A stretch of DNA of 64,000 nt from Synechococcus sp. M16.1 (GCF_014279895.1 NZ_CP047954.1:992001-1056000); one strand, 5' to 3'; numbered from the stretch's first letter, positions 18,549-27,543 are shown. Program-made: numbers and translations. The notes: generated by a model not told the origin, from the letters alone.

Positions 18549-18781
18549 AACCCTCCCACAGCCAAACGTTCATCACAGGCAGCCTCATAGGCGCGGATGG
18601 CTGCGCTGGGAATGGAGCCATTGCTCTTGAGTTGGCGCACCGACAGCTCCACGCACTGAAGTACAACGCTGGTCAGCTCACGTCCTTCGCACAGGGCCCA
18701 GCCGCGAAGAAGCACATGAAGGCTCGGTGGAACGGAGACCGTGAGCTTCACCTGGGTCTCTCGGGTGGAGGTTTTGATCAT
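18545..18781 (-). CDS. Ribbon-helix-helix-like small protein, 78 aa
   Basis: Residues about 10-50 (VKLTVSVPPSLHVLLRGWAL then ELTSVVLQCVELSVRQL) have the strand-helix-helix pattern of MetJ/Arc/CopG DNA-binding proteins. No exact family is recognised. It is the first gene of a two-gene unit with the 140-aa protein. The layout resembles a small DNA-binding regulator plus partner, such as a toxin-antitoxin or accessory module, but no toxin fold is recognisable. A CCCTAGGG palindrome lies 23 bases upstream. Confidence 0.6.
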   Translation of the reverse strand: MIKTSTRETQVKLTVSVPPSLHVLLRGWALCEGRELTSVVLQCVELSVRQLKSNGSIPSAAIRAYEAACDERLAVGGL

Positions 18782-19092
18782 GACCCGTCTGCTGCCGGAG
18801 CATCCCTAGGGTAGCTCAAAAGACGCTGCGGAGCAACTCACGAGTACCTAAAGGGTGTCTTTGGAGTTGCTTCGGGGCTGCTCGTCGGCATTGCTCGGCC
18901 CTGTGGCGTGACAGCCAGGGTGCTGCTCGCATAGCTGATGCATGGGCCACCCCTTTGAGGCACCAGGCCTGAGCTGTCTGGCTGCAATTGTTGTGCCTCT
19001 ATGTCGTCAATTCAGCCCTATTTGGGCTGCCATCTTTCCTTATCCCGGTGATTCCAGGTGTCGATTGTTGAGCACCCAGGCGAAGTTTTTTT
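18782..19092. other. 311-base divergent intergenic region
   Basis: No gene is seen. It contains CCCTAGGG (18804-18811) near the reverse-strand gene and complementary 8-base arms AGCAACTC (18832-18839) and GAGTTGCT (18864-18871). A small hairpin with 6-base arms CAGCCC/GGGCTG (19013-19029) is followed by a weakly T-rich stretch. It should hold the divergent promoters of the flanking RHH-like genes. Confidence 0.5.
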
Positions 19093-19104
19093 ATGCAAAA
19101 TCTG

Positions 19105-19120
19105 CATATCCATGGATATG
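19105..19120. promoter_or_regulatory. Perfect 16-bp palindrome, possible operator
   Basis: CATATCCATGGATATG reads the same on both strands. It lies 26 bases before the likely start (19147) of a gene for an RHH-like protein. RHH proteins bind palindromic operators and often repress their own genes, so this is a reasonable autoregulatory site. That role is inference; the symmetry is observed. Confidence 0.5.
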
Positions 19121-19146
19121 ATGTTGGTGTGGATTCTTGGGAGCAG

Positions 19147-19542
19147 ATGAGTGCAACTTCGGTTCAGGCTGACAAGGTCGTCAACGTCAGAATGTCTGAA
19201 TCGGAGCACACTCTGTTGAAGGCCTACTGCGCTTCGTTGAACCGGAGCATGCAAGACGTGCTTCGTGATTTCGCGTTAATGCAAATCCAGAAGCAACGCT
19301 TTTGTTGCCGCCTTGTGCGCTCTCTGATGGATGAACATGGGATCGAGCAAGACCCCAGAGTTCGTAAGCCCTGTTTTGGTTATGCCTGTTATTACTGCCG
19401 CCATGCTGAGGCCTGCATGGCTGGTGAAACTGAATTGCTTTATATCCCCCGCCAGGAGATACGTGAACTCGTTTCTGAGGAAGCGGCCTATATCTTCGAC
19501 TTTGATGGCAGCAGCATCGAGGCCCCGGACCAACCGGGGTGA
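19147..19542 (+). CDS. RHH-like protein with Cys cluster, 131 aa
   Basis: Unrecognised as a whole. The N-terminal part (VVNVRMSESEHTLLKAYCAS, then RSMQDVLRDFALMQIQ) matches a ribbon-helix-helix. The C-terminal half holds CFGYACYYCRHAEAC, spacing C-x4-C-x2-C-x5-C, which could bind zinc or an Fe-S cluster. A CC pair lies between the two parts. The ATG at 19147 is preferred because GGGAG sits 4 bases upstream; an in-frame ATG at 19093 lacks a ribosome site and would place the palindrome inside the coding region. Confidence 0.65.
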   Translation: MSATSVQADKVVNVRMSESEHTLLKAYCASLNRSMQDVLRDFALMQIQKQRFCCRLVRSLMDEHGIEQDPRVRKPCFGYACYYCRHAEACMAGETELLYIPRQEIRELVSEEAAYIFDFDGSSIEAPDQPG

Positions 19543-19772
19543 TCGATTTCGACCCGCCAGTCACTTCACCCACAGACGCACCAGCCTTCACATCAAGAGT
19601 TCGATTGAGGCGGTCCTGGCAGGAATCACTTCGAGTCTTGGTTGCAATTTGTGGATGTCGAGAAATCCGAGCACAACCCCTTCAAAAATGCGGACGATTC
19701 GGCTCATAGTGATCCAGCCAAGTCGCTAATCGGGCTTGGAAGCCGGACAGAGCGATGTCCGACGCCCTGGTG

Positions 19773-19800
19773 TTTGACTCCTGCTTCGGCAGGAGTCAAA
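19773..19800 (+). terminator. 12-bp UUCG hairpin, likely terminator
   Basis: Perfect 12-bp arms (TTTGACTCCTGC and GCAGGAGTCAAA) close a TTCG tetraloop and are followed by T-rich TCCATTTGTTTCTT. The tail fits forward-strand termination. It is 230 bases past the Cys-cluster gene, so it may end a long 3' UTR or a separate small transcript. Confidence 0.65.
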
Positions 19801-19882
19801 TCCATTTGTTTCTTAAGAAATCTGGTTGTGTAGCCCCGCGAACAGATTTGTCCGTCAATGTATCGACGTGGTCGAATCGCTC

Positions 19883-19898
19883 CGGTGATGCATCACCG
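19883..19898. promoter_or_regulatory. Perfect 16-bp palindrome
   Basis: CGGTGATGCATCACCG is fully self-complementary. It lies 74 bases from the 3' end of tRNA-Ser in a non-coding stretch. It may be a protein-binding site; nothing in the sequence names the protein. Confidence 0.4.
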
Positions 19899-19971
19899 TC
19901 GGCCACACAACATGTCCTGATTCATTTCAAGACCAACGATCGTCTAGATCATTGGTTCAGGTCGTTCAAAA

Positions 19972-20058
19972 CGGAGAGGGTGGGATTCGAACCCACGGTG
20001 CCCGTGAAGACACGCTGGTTTTCAAGACCAGAGCCATAAACCACTCGACCACCTCTCC
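19972..20058 (-). tRNA. tRNA-Ser (TGA)
   Basis: On the reverse strand an 87-base cloverleaf is complete. It has a 7-bp acceptor (GGAGAGG/CCTCTCC), an anticodon stem CTGGT/ACCAG with loop CTTGAAA (anticodon TGA, complement of 20022-20024), and a long serine-type variable arm. The T-arm is GTGGG-TTCGAAT-CCCAC and the discriminator base is G. CCA is not encoded. Confidence 0.97.
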
Positions 20059-20061
20059 AGA

Positions 20062-20088
20062 GGGTGTCAGGTGCCCCGCGGGACACCC
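20062..20088 (-). other. Hairpin between nrdJ and tRNA-Ser
   Basis: Seven-base arms GGGTGTC/GACACCC (20062-20068 and 20082-20088) lie just past the nrdJ stop and 4 bases before the tRNA start. With no U-tract it may be a weak terminator or processing site. Confidence 0.35.
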
Positions 20089-20116
20089 GACAACTGTATC
20101 GGGACGTGCTCCCAGC

Positions 20117-22447
20117 TCAGTTTTCCGGCTTGGCCAGAGGCAGCAGACACTTATCGGAATCACATCCGGCCGGGCCTGCTTCCGTCAGCTCACCCTGGTC
20201 GTAACGCTGCAGTGCTTCGAAGAAATCACTGCTGACGCGTCGCTTCACCACAGCCGATTGCAGCTCCTCGTAGGTGGCTGCATCGATTGGCTCAAAGGGC
20301 AGGCGGGGGAAGGTGGCATTGGCATCGAAACGGGCCAGAAGAGCTGCTGAGATGTAGCCCTCGCCCTTCTCCATGGCTTGATGCAGAGCATCAGCCAAGG
20401 GTTCGATTTCGTGCTCGCGGAATTCGATGGTGGCGGAGGTGTTGTGGGCGGTGTAATGCCGCTGCACTTGCATGTAGAAATCGAATTGTGCCATCGCACT
20501 GAAGCCGTTGATGTCAACAGCATCAGCACCGGGCAGGTTGGCCCAGCTCACCTCGGTGGGAATCTCCACCAGCCATTCGGTGCAGCGGGGATCGAAGGGG
20601 TCATTCAGCAGACGGCCTTCCTCATCCTTGTCGGACTGGGAGGGAACGATGGTGTAGCCGTAGTCCATGCAGGCCATGGCCACGGGGTCGTTCTTGCGGA
20701 AGGTGATCCGGCGGATGAAGCGCTGGGCTTTGGGGGGATGCCAGCCGGGGGCGGCACCGGTGAGCAGGCTCTTGGTGCCTGCAGGCTGAACGGTGGTGCA
20801 GCGGTTGGGGCGACGCAGACCATGGCGGTCGCAGTAGTCCCAGACCGTTTGATTGACGATCTCCTTCCAGCGGCTCAGGTAAGCGGCTTCCTGCTCCTTG
20901 AAGCGAAGACCCTCCTCGGTTTCCGGGCGACCGGCTTCCCACCAGCTCAGCCATTCCGAGCCGAAGGCATGGACGAAGAAGTCGAACAGACCGGTGAAGC
21001 TGACGCCAACGATTGGGTCCCATTCACGGCTCTGGCGGTACCGCTCCACCTCAAAACGATGGTTGAGCAGGCAAGCAACCGAGAGGGCACCTGCACGGAA
21101 GGCATCGGCCTGTCCTTCCTCGTCGCTGGGGTCGATCTGGTTGAGGTGCACCTCGGCCAGATTGCAGTGGAAATCGGCGCCCAGGATCTCGCCGCAGGGA
21201 TTCAAGCCGTAACGGCTGAGGCGGTGCTCAAGCTCGTCGGCGCCAATGGGGCCATGGTTGTCGGACAGCCAACGCCCCGCTTCCTCACGACCCTGGTCGC
21301 AGTAGATCTCAATGAATTCCGTTCGCAGCTCAGGGGTGGTGAGCAGATCGGCATTGGAGCGAGCGATCGCTTCGGGAGCGAACTGGATCGCGCCTTCGCC
21401 GGAGTGAAACTGCTTGGTCACCGCTGCGTGCACAACGTCCTTGCTGGGACGGGTGTGATAAACGCGGGTGTGGTTGGCCATCCGCAATGCATCACGCTCG
21501 GGGTCGATCCTCCAGTTGCCCTCCTCGTCTTGCTGCCAGAGGTTGTCCTTGGAGGACGCAGCCGCCTGGTCGTCCGAAGCGAACTGGCGCATGCCGGCGC
21601 TGCGGCGGATGTTTCCAGCCACGATCGTGACGGCGGCTTCGTCGATCAGAAGGCAGCACTCGACTGAGGTGAGCCGACGGCCCTGGGCCTTGTTCAGCAG
21701 CCGAGCAACGCGCCCGTAGAGATCCTTCAGCTTGACGGGGTTGGCCATGCCGCCGAAACCCTTCAGCGTTTCCCCAACAGGCCGCACATCGCTGAGGTCC
21801 ACCTCGATCTGAATCGGACCTCCGTTGAACCGTTCATCGCTGCTGAGCTCGAGCATCAGCTGGTAGCTGTCCACCCAGCCGCGACGGGTGTCACCCACCT
21901 TGATGGTCACCTTGTTGCCATCAATGCTGTGGGTGCAGTCGTCCTGGCGCTCTGCGGCAGGAGTGATGCCGATTTCGCTGACGCTGAGAACTTCAAAGCT
22001 GTTGCGCACCACCGGAAGCCGGTCGATCAGGTGCGGCTCGATGATGGCGCCGGTGCCACAGCCCATCATCGCCAGGTCCATCATCAGACCAAAGGCTTGC
22101 CAATCCACCAGGTTGGTGGATGTGCAGTTGTAGGAACCCGAGAAGTTTTCGGGCTGCTCGATCCAGCGGGTGCCACCGATCCAGAGCCAGCGGCCGGAGG
22201 GAAGAGCTTTTTTCTCGGCCTGCATGCGAGCCAGCAGGGCAACTTCCGCATCGTTGAGGTTGCCCAATTGACGCAGGCCTTCCAGGTTTCGCGCGCCCAC
22301 CTGACTCCAGCTCTCACGGCCGCTGGGGGTTTTGCGGCTGTAGGTGCGATAGAAGACCGGGTTGGCAGCAGGAGCGGTTGCGGGGAAGTCGCCGAACCCG
22401 GCGACAGCTCCCGCAGAGGTCTCCACACGATTTGGAGTGAGGGTCAC
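20117..22447 (-). CDS. nrdJ: Adenosylcobalamin-dependent (class II) ribonucleotide reductase
   Basis: Reduces ribonucleoside triphosphates to deoxy forms using a B12 radical, with no need for oxygen or a second subunit. The 776-residue protein resembles the monomeric Lactobacillus-type enzyme. Features include the active-site Cys in SYNCTSTNL, the catalytic NPCGEI motif (radical Cys and Glu), PAGTKSLLTGAAPGWHPP, and a C-terminal redox pair in AGCDSDKC. The GTG at 22447 (VTLTPNRVET) is chosen; the frame stays open upstream to 22507. It is divergent from a methyltransferase gene. Confidence 0.95.
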   Translation of the reverse strand: MTLTPNRVETSAGAVAGFGDFPATAPAANPVFYRTYSRKTPSGRESWSQVGARNLEGLRQLGNLNDAEVALLARMQAEKKALPSGRWLWIGGTRWIEQPENFSGSYNCTSTNLVDWQAFGLMMDLAMMGCGTGAIIEPHLIDRLPVVRNSFEVLSVSEIGITPAAERQDDCTHSIDGNKVTIKVGDTRRGWVDSYQLMLELSSDERFNGGPIQIEVDLSDVRPVGETLKGFGGMANPVKLKDLYGRVARLLNKAQGRRLTSVECCLLIDEAAVTIVAGNIRRSAGMRQFASDDQAAASSKDNLWQQDEEGNWRIDPERDALRMANHTRVYHTRPSKDVVHAAVTKQFHSGEGAIQFAPEAIARSNADLLTTPELRTEFIEIYCDQGREEAGRWLSDNHGPIGADELEHRLSRYGLNPCGEILGADFHCNLAEVHLNQIDPSDEEGQADAFRAGALSVACLLNHRFEVERYRQSREWDPIVGVSFTGLFDFFVHAFGSEWLSWWEAGRPETEEGLRFKEQEAAYLSRWKEIVNQTVWDYCDRHGLRRPNRCTTVQPAGTKSLLTGAAPGWHPPKAQRFIRRITFRKNDPVAMACMDYGYTIVPSQSDKDEEGRLLNDPFDPRCTEWLVEIPTEVSWANLPGADAVDINGFSAMAQFDFYMQVQRHYTAHNTSATIEFREHEIEPLADALHQAMEKGEGYISAALLARFDANATFPRLPFEPIDAATYEELQSAVVKRRVSSDFFEALQRYDQGELTEAGPAGCDSDKCLLPLAKPEN

Positions 22448-22565
22448 GTGCGGTGCTGGGGCGAAGGACAAGTATCGAAACCCTAACGCCACAGATGGGG
22501 GTAGCAAGGTCTCTTTGCCACCATCAACAGTGTCCCGATCAAACTGCGCTCGGAATCGGCAGCAA

Positions 22566-23246
22566 ATGATGCAGCGGCGGCTGGAGCCTGAGTTGATGAA
22601 CGGCGATACGCAGGTGCAGGCCTATGCCGCTGCTGACTTCAGTTCCGGCGATCAAGCCACCATCGAAGCGATTCAGCGTCTCCTCTCACGCACATTGCCT
22701 TTGCCGCCTGATCCACTGGTGGTGGACCTGGGTTGTGGCCCGGGAAACATCACGCTTCGGTTGGCCGGCCTCTTCCCCAAGGCTCGGATCATCGGCATTG
22801 ACGGTGCCGAATCGATGCTGGCTGTTGCACGGGAGCGGGCCCAGCAGCATCAGCTGGAGATCTCGTTCCTTTGTCAGACCCTTCAGGAGGTGCTTCGAGG
22901 TGCTCTGCTTGGGCAGGCTGATCTGATCGTCAGCAACAGCCTTTTGCATCATCTGCACCAGCCTGATCTGCTCTGGATGGTCACCAGAGACTTGGCAGCA
23001 CCGGGTTGTCGCACCTTGCACCGGGATCTGCGGCGTCCTGCTTCCGACGCTGAGATTCAACAGCTGCTGCTCAAACACCTGCCATCGGCGCCAGAGGTGT
23101 TGCAGCACGATTTCGCGGCCTCGCTGGCGGCGGCCTTCGAACCTCAGGAGGTGACCGCAGAGCTCCACCGGCTTGATCTCAACCAGTTGACGGTGTCGGC
23201 GGAGGACGACCGTTATCTGGTGGTGTCAGGCTTGGTGAAGTCCTGA
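22566..23246 (+). CDS. SAM-dependent class I methyltransferase
   Basis: A 226-residue protein with SAM motif VVDLGCGPGNITLRLAGLFP (motif I), IIGIDGAESML (motif II) and IVSNSLLHHLHQPD. Trans-aconitate/UbiE-like methyltransferases are the nearest groups, but the substrate is unknown. Two adjacent ATGs (22566, 22569) are candidates. The upstream in-frame region overlaps nrdJ and looks non-coding. prfC begins 6 bases after the stop. Confidence 0.88.
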   Translation: MMQRRLEPELMNGDTQVQAYAAADFSSGDQATIEAIQRLLSRTLPLPPDPLVVDLGCGPGNITLRLAGLFPKARIIGIDGAESMLAVARERAQQHQLEISFLCQTLQEVLRGALLGQADLIVSNSLLHHLHQPDLLWMVTRDLAAPGCRTLHRDLRRPASDAEIQQLLLKHLPSAPEVLQHDFAASLAAAFEPQEVTAELHRLDLNQLTVSAEDDRYLVVSGLVKS

Positions 23247-23252
23247 AATCCG

Positions 23253-24899
23253 ATGAGCGGCAGTCAAGCGACCACTGATGGTGATCTGGCCCAGGTTTTG
23301 GCCTCGGCGGTGGATCGCCGTCGCAACTTTGCGATCATTTCCCACCCGGACGCGGGAAAAACAACCCTCACCGAGAAGTTGCTGCTCTACGGCGGCGCCA
23401 TTCAGCAGGCCGGTGCGGTGAAAGCCCGGGGTGAGCAGCGCAAGGTGACCTCCGACTGGATGGAGCTTGAAAAGCAGCGGGGCATTTCAATCACCTCCAC
23501 GGTGCTGCAGTTCGATTACGACGCCACCACGATCAACCTCCTGGACACCCCAGGTCACCAGGATTTTTCCGAAGACACCTATCGAACGCTGGCAGCGGCG
23601 GACAACGCCGTGATGCTGGAGGATGCCGCCAAGGGCCTGGAGCCTCAGACCCGGAAGCTGTTCGAGGTCTGCCGTATGCGTCAGATCCCGATCTTCACCT
23701 TCATCAACAAGATGGACCGCCCGGGGCGGGAACCGCTCACCCTGCTCGATGAAATCGAGTCGGAACTAGGCCTCACCCCCTGGGCGGTGAACTGGCCGAT
23801 CGGCAGTGGCGAGCAATTCCGAGGTGTGATCGATCGCCGCAGCAAGGAGGTGGTTCTGTTTAGCCGTGCTGAACGCGGCAAGCAGGCCAGTGAGCAACGC
23901 CTCTCGCTGGACGACCCTGCCCTGCGCGAGTTGGTGGAAGAGGACCTGCTGGATCTGGCCATTGAAGAAATGGAGTTCCTGGAGGCGGCTGGCGCCGAGC
24001 TGGACATCGAGATGGTCCATGCCGGTGAGCTCACCCCGGTGTTCTTCGGCTCGGCCATGACCAACTTCGGGGTCCGTCCCTTCCTCGATGCCTTCCTGGA
24101 GATGGCGCAACGGCCCATCGCCCGATCCAGCAGCGAAGGGCTGGTGGACCCGTTGCGTGAAGGCTTCAGCGGCTTCGTGTTCAAGCTTCAGGCCAACATG
24201 GACCCCAGGCACCGCGACAGGGTGGCCTTCGTCCGTGTCTGCAGCGGCCGCTTCGAAAAAGACATGACGGTGAAGCACGCCCGCACGGGCAAAGCGATCC
24301 GTCTCTCCCGCCCTCAAAAGCTGTTCGGTCAGGACCGAGCCGTGGTGGAAGACGCCTATCCGGGTGATGTGATCGGTCTCAACAACCCCGGCATGTTTTC
24401 CATTGGCGACACCCTTTATGTGGGTTCGAAAGTGGAATACGAAGGCATTCCCTGTTTCAGCCCGGAGATTTTCAGTTGGCTGCGCAACCCCAACCCTTCA
24501 GCCTTCAAGAACTTCCGCAAAGGGGTGAACGAATTGCGGGAAGAGGGAGCTGTGCAGATCCTTTATGACACCGACGAGAGCAAGCGGGATCCAATTCTGG
24601 CGGCCGTTGGACAACTCCAGCTTGAGGTGGTGCAGCACCGGCTTGAGAACGAATACGGCGTGGAAACCCGCCTTGAGCCCATGGGTTTCCAGGTTGCCCG
24701 TTGGATCAACGGCGGTTGGGCTGAACTCGAAAAGGTGGGCCGGATTTTCAATTGCAAGACTGTGCGTGATGCCTGGAATAGGCCTGTGCTGTTGTTCAAG
24801 AACGAGTGGAATCTCAACCAGCTTCGGGAAGACCACCCCGACCTTGAACTCAGCAGTGTTGCCCCGGTGGTGAGTGGAGTGGAGCCGATCAGTCTCTGA
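23253..24899 (+). CDS. prfC: Peptide chain release factor 3
   Basis: GTPase that recycles RF1/RF2 from the ribosome after termination. The 548-residue protein has all translational GTPase boxes: [16 protein letters not shown] (G1), RGISITSTV (G2), [15 protein letters not shown] (G3) and FINKMDR (G4). These are followed by beta-barrel domain II and the RF3-specific domain III. Length is normal. It is probably cotranscribed with the methyltransferase. Confidence 0.97.
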   Translation: MSGSQATTDGDLAQVLASAVDRRRNFAIISHPDAGKTTLTEKLLLYGGAIQQAGAVKARGEQRKVTSDWMELEKQRGISITSTVLQFDYDATTINLLDTPGHQDFSEDTYRTLAAADNAVMLEDAAKGLEPQTRKLFEVCRMRQIPIFTFINKMDRPGREPLTLLDEIESELGLTPWAVNWPIGSGEQFRGVIDRRSKEVVLFSRAERGKQASEQRLSLDDPALRELVEEDLLDLAIEEMEFLEAAGAELDIEMVHAGELTPVFFGSAMTNFGVRPFLDAFLEMAQRPIARSSSEGLVDPLREGFSGFVFKLQANMDPRHRDRVAFVRVCSGRFEKDMTVKHARTGKAIRLSRPQKLFGQDRAVVEDAYPGDVIGLNNPGMFSIGDTLYVGSKVEYEGIPCFSPEIFSWLRNPNPSAFKNFRKGVNELREEGAVQILYDTDESKRDPILAAVGQLQLEVVQHRLENEYGVETRLEPMGFQVARWINGGWAELEKVGRIFNCKTVRDAWNRPVLLFKNEWNLNQLREDHPDLELSSVAPVVSGVEPISL

Positions 24900-24968
24900 A
24901 CCGCGCCGATCACCCCATCCACACCTCCACGGCTCTCTCGCCAGAATCGTGACGCGCCTTCATCTTCC

Positions 24969-25190
24969 GTGAGTACGTTCTGGCTGCTGAGGAACAACGC
25001 TGACGGCGGCACCGAATACGTGTGTTTCCGTGGGGATGACGAATCGGTGGAAATGCTGGAGGGCTACCACCTTCCTCCGCAGATGCCGTTGATCAAGCGC
25101 CGCTCCTGGATGAACCGGGTGGATGCCCTCAGCTGCCGAAGCAGGCTGGAACGCAGCGAGGGTTTTCGTCACGGTGCGCCCCTCTTCTGA
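24969..25190 (+). CDS. Hypothetical protein, 73 aa
   Basis: Unrecognised small soluble protein beginning with GTG (MSTFWLLRNNADGGTEYVCF). It is rich in aromatic and basic residues, with an IKRRSW segment in the middle. Codon use matches its neighbours. It stands between prfC and the CPP1-like gene on the same strand, 42 bases before the latter. Confidence 0.65.
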   Translation: MSTFWLLRNNADGGTEYVCFRGDDESVEMLEGYHLPPQMPLIKRRSWMNRVDALSCRSRLERSEGFRHGAPLF

Positions 25191-25232
25191 ACAGGCCCCG
25201 ATACGCTCATCAAAAGGAACCCGATCGACGCA

Positions 25233-25928
25233 ATGGCAGCCCTGGGTGAATCAGGTCCCGATGCAAACGCAGATGATCCATTTGCCCGTCTAGGCCTGAG
25301 CCGTGATGCGGGCTTTGATCAGGTTCAGGCGGCCAAAGCACGCTGTCTCGCCGAGGTTTCCGGTGATGATCAGGCTCGAGCAAAGATCGAAGCGGCCTAC
25401 GACGCCGTCCTGATGGCTCGCCTGCGGGACCGGCAACAGGGTCAGGTGAGTGCTGCTGCAGCGACGGCATCGGAGCGGGAGGCCATGGCGGGATCCATGC
25501 CTTCTTCGCCAGCTCAGGCACCGATGGGCAACGTGTTGGCGAATCTCCGCAACAGGCTGCCCGATCCCTCCCCGACCCTCTCCGGCCTCAAGCCCGACTG
25601 GGCGCTGGTGGAAGGGCAGGGGCGTTCCGTTCGCCTGATTGCAGGGATCGTCGGCGTTGCTCTGTTGCTGATCTCGGCCGGGAGCATTCAGTTGGTGCTG
25701 GCCCTGGCAACCATCGGCGTTTTTCTCAGTCAGGTTCGCCGTGGTCGCCGCCCACTTGCATCCCTGGGCTGGACGTTGCTGGTGCTCATCCTGGGCTTGG
25801 CGGCAGGCTCTTTGCTGAACCTGGCGCTCTCCCCCACTGCTGTTGAACAGCTGGCTCTCAATCCTCTGCAGATCCAGGCTCTGCCTGCAGCTCTGCTGCT
25901 GTGGGCTGCAGCCCTGTTCCTGGCCTGA
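25233..25928 (+). CDS. CPP1-like (J-like) membrane protein
   Basis: The 231-residue protein has an N-terminal J-like domain without HPD (DPFARLGLSRDAGFDQVQAA, residues about 15-70), a linker, and three or four C-terminal membrane helices from residue about 130. This is the architecture of the CPP1 family (chaperone-like protein of POR1), which in plants stabilises protochlorophyllide oxidoreductase. A function in this organism is inferred from family only. Confidence 0.82.
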   Translation: MAALGESGPDANADDPFARLGLSRDAGFDQVQAAKARCLAEVSGDDQARAKIEAAYDAVLMARLRDRQQGQVSAAAATASEREAMAGSMPSSPAQAPMGNVLANLRNRLPDPSPTLSGLKPDWALVEGQGRSVRLIAGIVGVALLLISAGSIQLVLALATIGVFLSQVRRGRRPLASLGWTLLVLILGLAAGSLLNLALSPTAVEQLALNPLQIQALPAALLLWAAALFLA

Positions 25929-25931
25929 GCA

Positions 25932-26849
25932 TCAGGCCGCCGTCGGTAGGCCGTCAATCAGCTCCTGCAGCTCCGCAGCGCTCACGTCATAACTGTCGTT
26001 GCAGAAGTGGCAGGTCAGTTCCGCGCCACCGTCCTTGTCACGCATGTCGGTGAGTTCGTCCCTTCCCAGCAGGAGCAGTGCCGCTTTACTGCGTTCACGG
26101 CTGCAAGGACAGAAAAAACGAAGTTCCTGACTGGCCTCGGCATCGTCGAGGGGTTTGGGATCAAGGTCGGGGAAGACGTCCCGAAGCAGATCCTCCAGCT
26201 GGTCTCCACTTGCCGCCAGCCGCTGACTGAATCCAGTGATCTCGCGGCAACGCTGTTCAATCAGCTCCACCAGGGCCGGTTCTTCCGCTGCTTTTGGAAG
26301 GATTTGAACCAGGAGGCCACCGCTGGCATGGATGCCGGCGCTGTTCACTTGCTCACCCACAAACACGGCTGAAGGAGTCTGTTCGGAGTGGAGCAGATAG
26401 GAGGCCACATCCTCACCAATGCCTCCACTGACGAGTTCAACGGTGCTGTTGAAGGGCTCACCCTTGCCGTCATCACGCATCACGTGGAGGTAGCCGGTGC
26501 CAGCGGCCTCCTTGAAGTTGAAGCTGAAATGGCCTGCTTCATCCTGAATCGGGTCAAGTTCCAGGCCCGGCTCGCCCACGTAGCCACGAACGGTTCCGTT
26601 ACGGCCGGCATCCACCATCAAGTTCTTGATTGGTCCGTCGGAACCGAGGCGCAGGTTCACCCGGCCGTGCCGCACCTTCATCGAACTGGCCAGCATCAAT
26701 CCAGCGGCCATGGCTCGTCCGAGCATCACGCTGGTGAGGAACGACAGACCATGGCGCTCCCTCGCCTCACGCACGATGTTGGTTGTTGATACCGCCACCA
26801 ATCGGATGCCGCCCTCAGCGGCTGTTGCACGCACCAGCCGGTCGGCCAT
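25932..26849 (-). CDS. hslO: Redox-regulated chaperone Hsp33
   Basis: Holdase chaperone activated by oxidation and zinc release. The 305-residue protein carries the four switch cysteines near its C-terminus as FFCPCSRE (CxC) and [11 protein letters not shown] (CxxC). Upstream motifs such as [20 protein letters not shown] and [18 protein letters not shown] are typical. The reading frame is intact and of usual length. It is followed on the same side of the junction by an ABC ATPase gene 14 bases upstream of its start. Confidence 0.96.
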   Translation of the reverse strand: MADRLVRATAAEGGIRLVAVSTTNIVREARERHGLSFLTSVMLGRAMAAGLMLASSMKVRHGRVNLRLGSDGPIKNLMVDAGRNGTVRGYVGEPGLELDPIQDEAGHFSFNFKEAAGTGYLHVMRDDGKGEPFNSTVELVSGGIGEDVASYLLHSEQTPSAVFVGEQVNSAGIHASGGLLVQILPKAAEEPALVELIEQRCREITGFSQRLAASGDQLEDLLRDVFPDLDPKPLDDAEASQELRFFCPCSRERSKAALLLLGRDELTDMRDKDGGAELTCHFCNDSYDVSAAELQELIDGLPTAA

Positions 26850-26863
26850 ATCCCCTCGGAAGT

Positions 26864-27502
26864 TCAGGGCAATGTAGTCATCGGTTCGAGCCGCCCGCCC
26901 TGCAAGCGCAGTCTTTGGCAGTCCCAGTCCTGAAACAGCTCGGGTTCATGGGTGACCACGATCAACACCTGCTCACGGGCGAGGCCGGCGAGCAGATCAA
27001 GCACGTCCCGTCGCACCGACCAATCCAAACCTGCGGTGGGTTCATCCAGGAGGAGCACTTCAGCGCCGCGGAGCATTTGCACGGCGAGGGCAAGCCGCCG
27101 TTGCTGCCCGCCGCTCAGCCGTTCTGGCGCCGTTGTGGAGGCGATGGTGTCGAGGCCAACCCGTTCGAGCACGCTCTGTTCGCGCTCATGACCGAGCCGC
27201 CGATGCCCCAGCCGCAGTTCCTGAGCCACGCTCAGCCCGAGGAAGTGGCGCTCAGGAAACTGGAAAACGATGCCGCAAAGCCAGCGCAGCTGCCGTCGTT
27301 TCACTGCGCTGCCGTTCCAGCGGATGCTGCCGGATGTGGCTGATGCCAGGCCACTGATGATTTCCAGTAGCGATGTCTTTCCGGATCCACTGGCGCCAGC
27401 AATCAGCAGCGGCCGTCCTTTCTGCGTCTGAAAACCGACGCCGTCGAGGATGGGGGCACCGGCAGTCGCAGGTGCATAGGTGATTCCTGAGAGCTCGAGC
27501 AT
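26864..27502 (-). CDS. ABC transporter ATP-binding protein
   Basis: A 212-residue stand-alone ATPase with Walker [15 protein letters not shown]-loop ([12 protein letters not shown]), signature [12 protein letters not shown] and Walker [13 protein letters not shown]. The FQFPE Q-loop resembles energy-coupling (CbiO/EcfA) ATPases. No permease is adjacent, so the substrate is unknown. It lies directly upstream of hslO on the same strand. Confidence 0.9.
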   Translation of the reverse strand: MLELSGITYAPATAGAPILDGVGFQTQKGRPLLIAGASGSGKTSLLEIISGLASATSGSIRWNGSAVKRRQLRWLCGIVFQFPERHFLGLSVAQELRLGHRRLGHEREQSVLERVGLDTIASTTAPERLSGGQQRRLALAVQMLRGAEVLLLDEPTAGLDWSVRRDVLDLLAGLAREQVLIVVTHEPELFQDWDCQRLRLQGGRLEPMTTLP

Positions 27503-27543
27503 GCGTTCAGCTTGAACGATGATGACGGTGTCGCGATGGCCCC

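Larger units (their letters stand above)
19543..19971. other. 429-base region with hairpin and palindrome, no clear gene
   Basis: No convincing coding sequence on either strand. It holds a UUCG-capped 12-bp hairpin (19773-19800), a 7-base inverted repeat AAATCTG/CAGATTT (19818-19824 and 19843-19849) and a 16-bp perfect palindrome (19883-19898). It could contain the 3' UTR of the Cys-cluster gene or a small RNA. Confidence 0.5.

Noticed and set aside
18126-18781. Calling the two-gene unit a toxin-antitoxin pair.
   Set aside because: The RHH-like partner fits, but the 140-aa protein shows no known toxin motif, so only the layout supports it.
18819-18871. Pseudoknot-like pairing between AAAGAC/GTCTTT and AGCAACTC/GAGTTGCT.
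   Set aside because: Arms are short, and such pairs occur by chance in a region of this size.
19972-20058. tRNA-Ser as the attachment site of an integrated element.
   Set aside because: No second copy of the tRNA 3' end and no integrase gene are visible in 18-20 kb.
20062-20088. A riboswitch near the B12-dependent nrdJ.
   Set aside because: The hairpin lies after the gene and no cobalamin-riboswitch core was found upstream of nrdJ.
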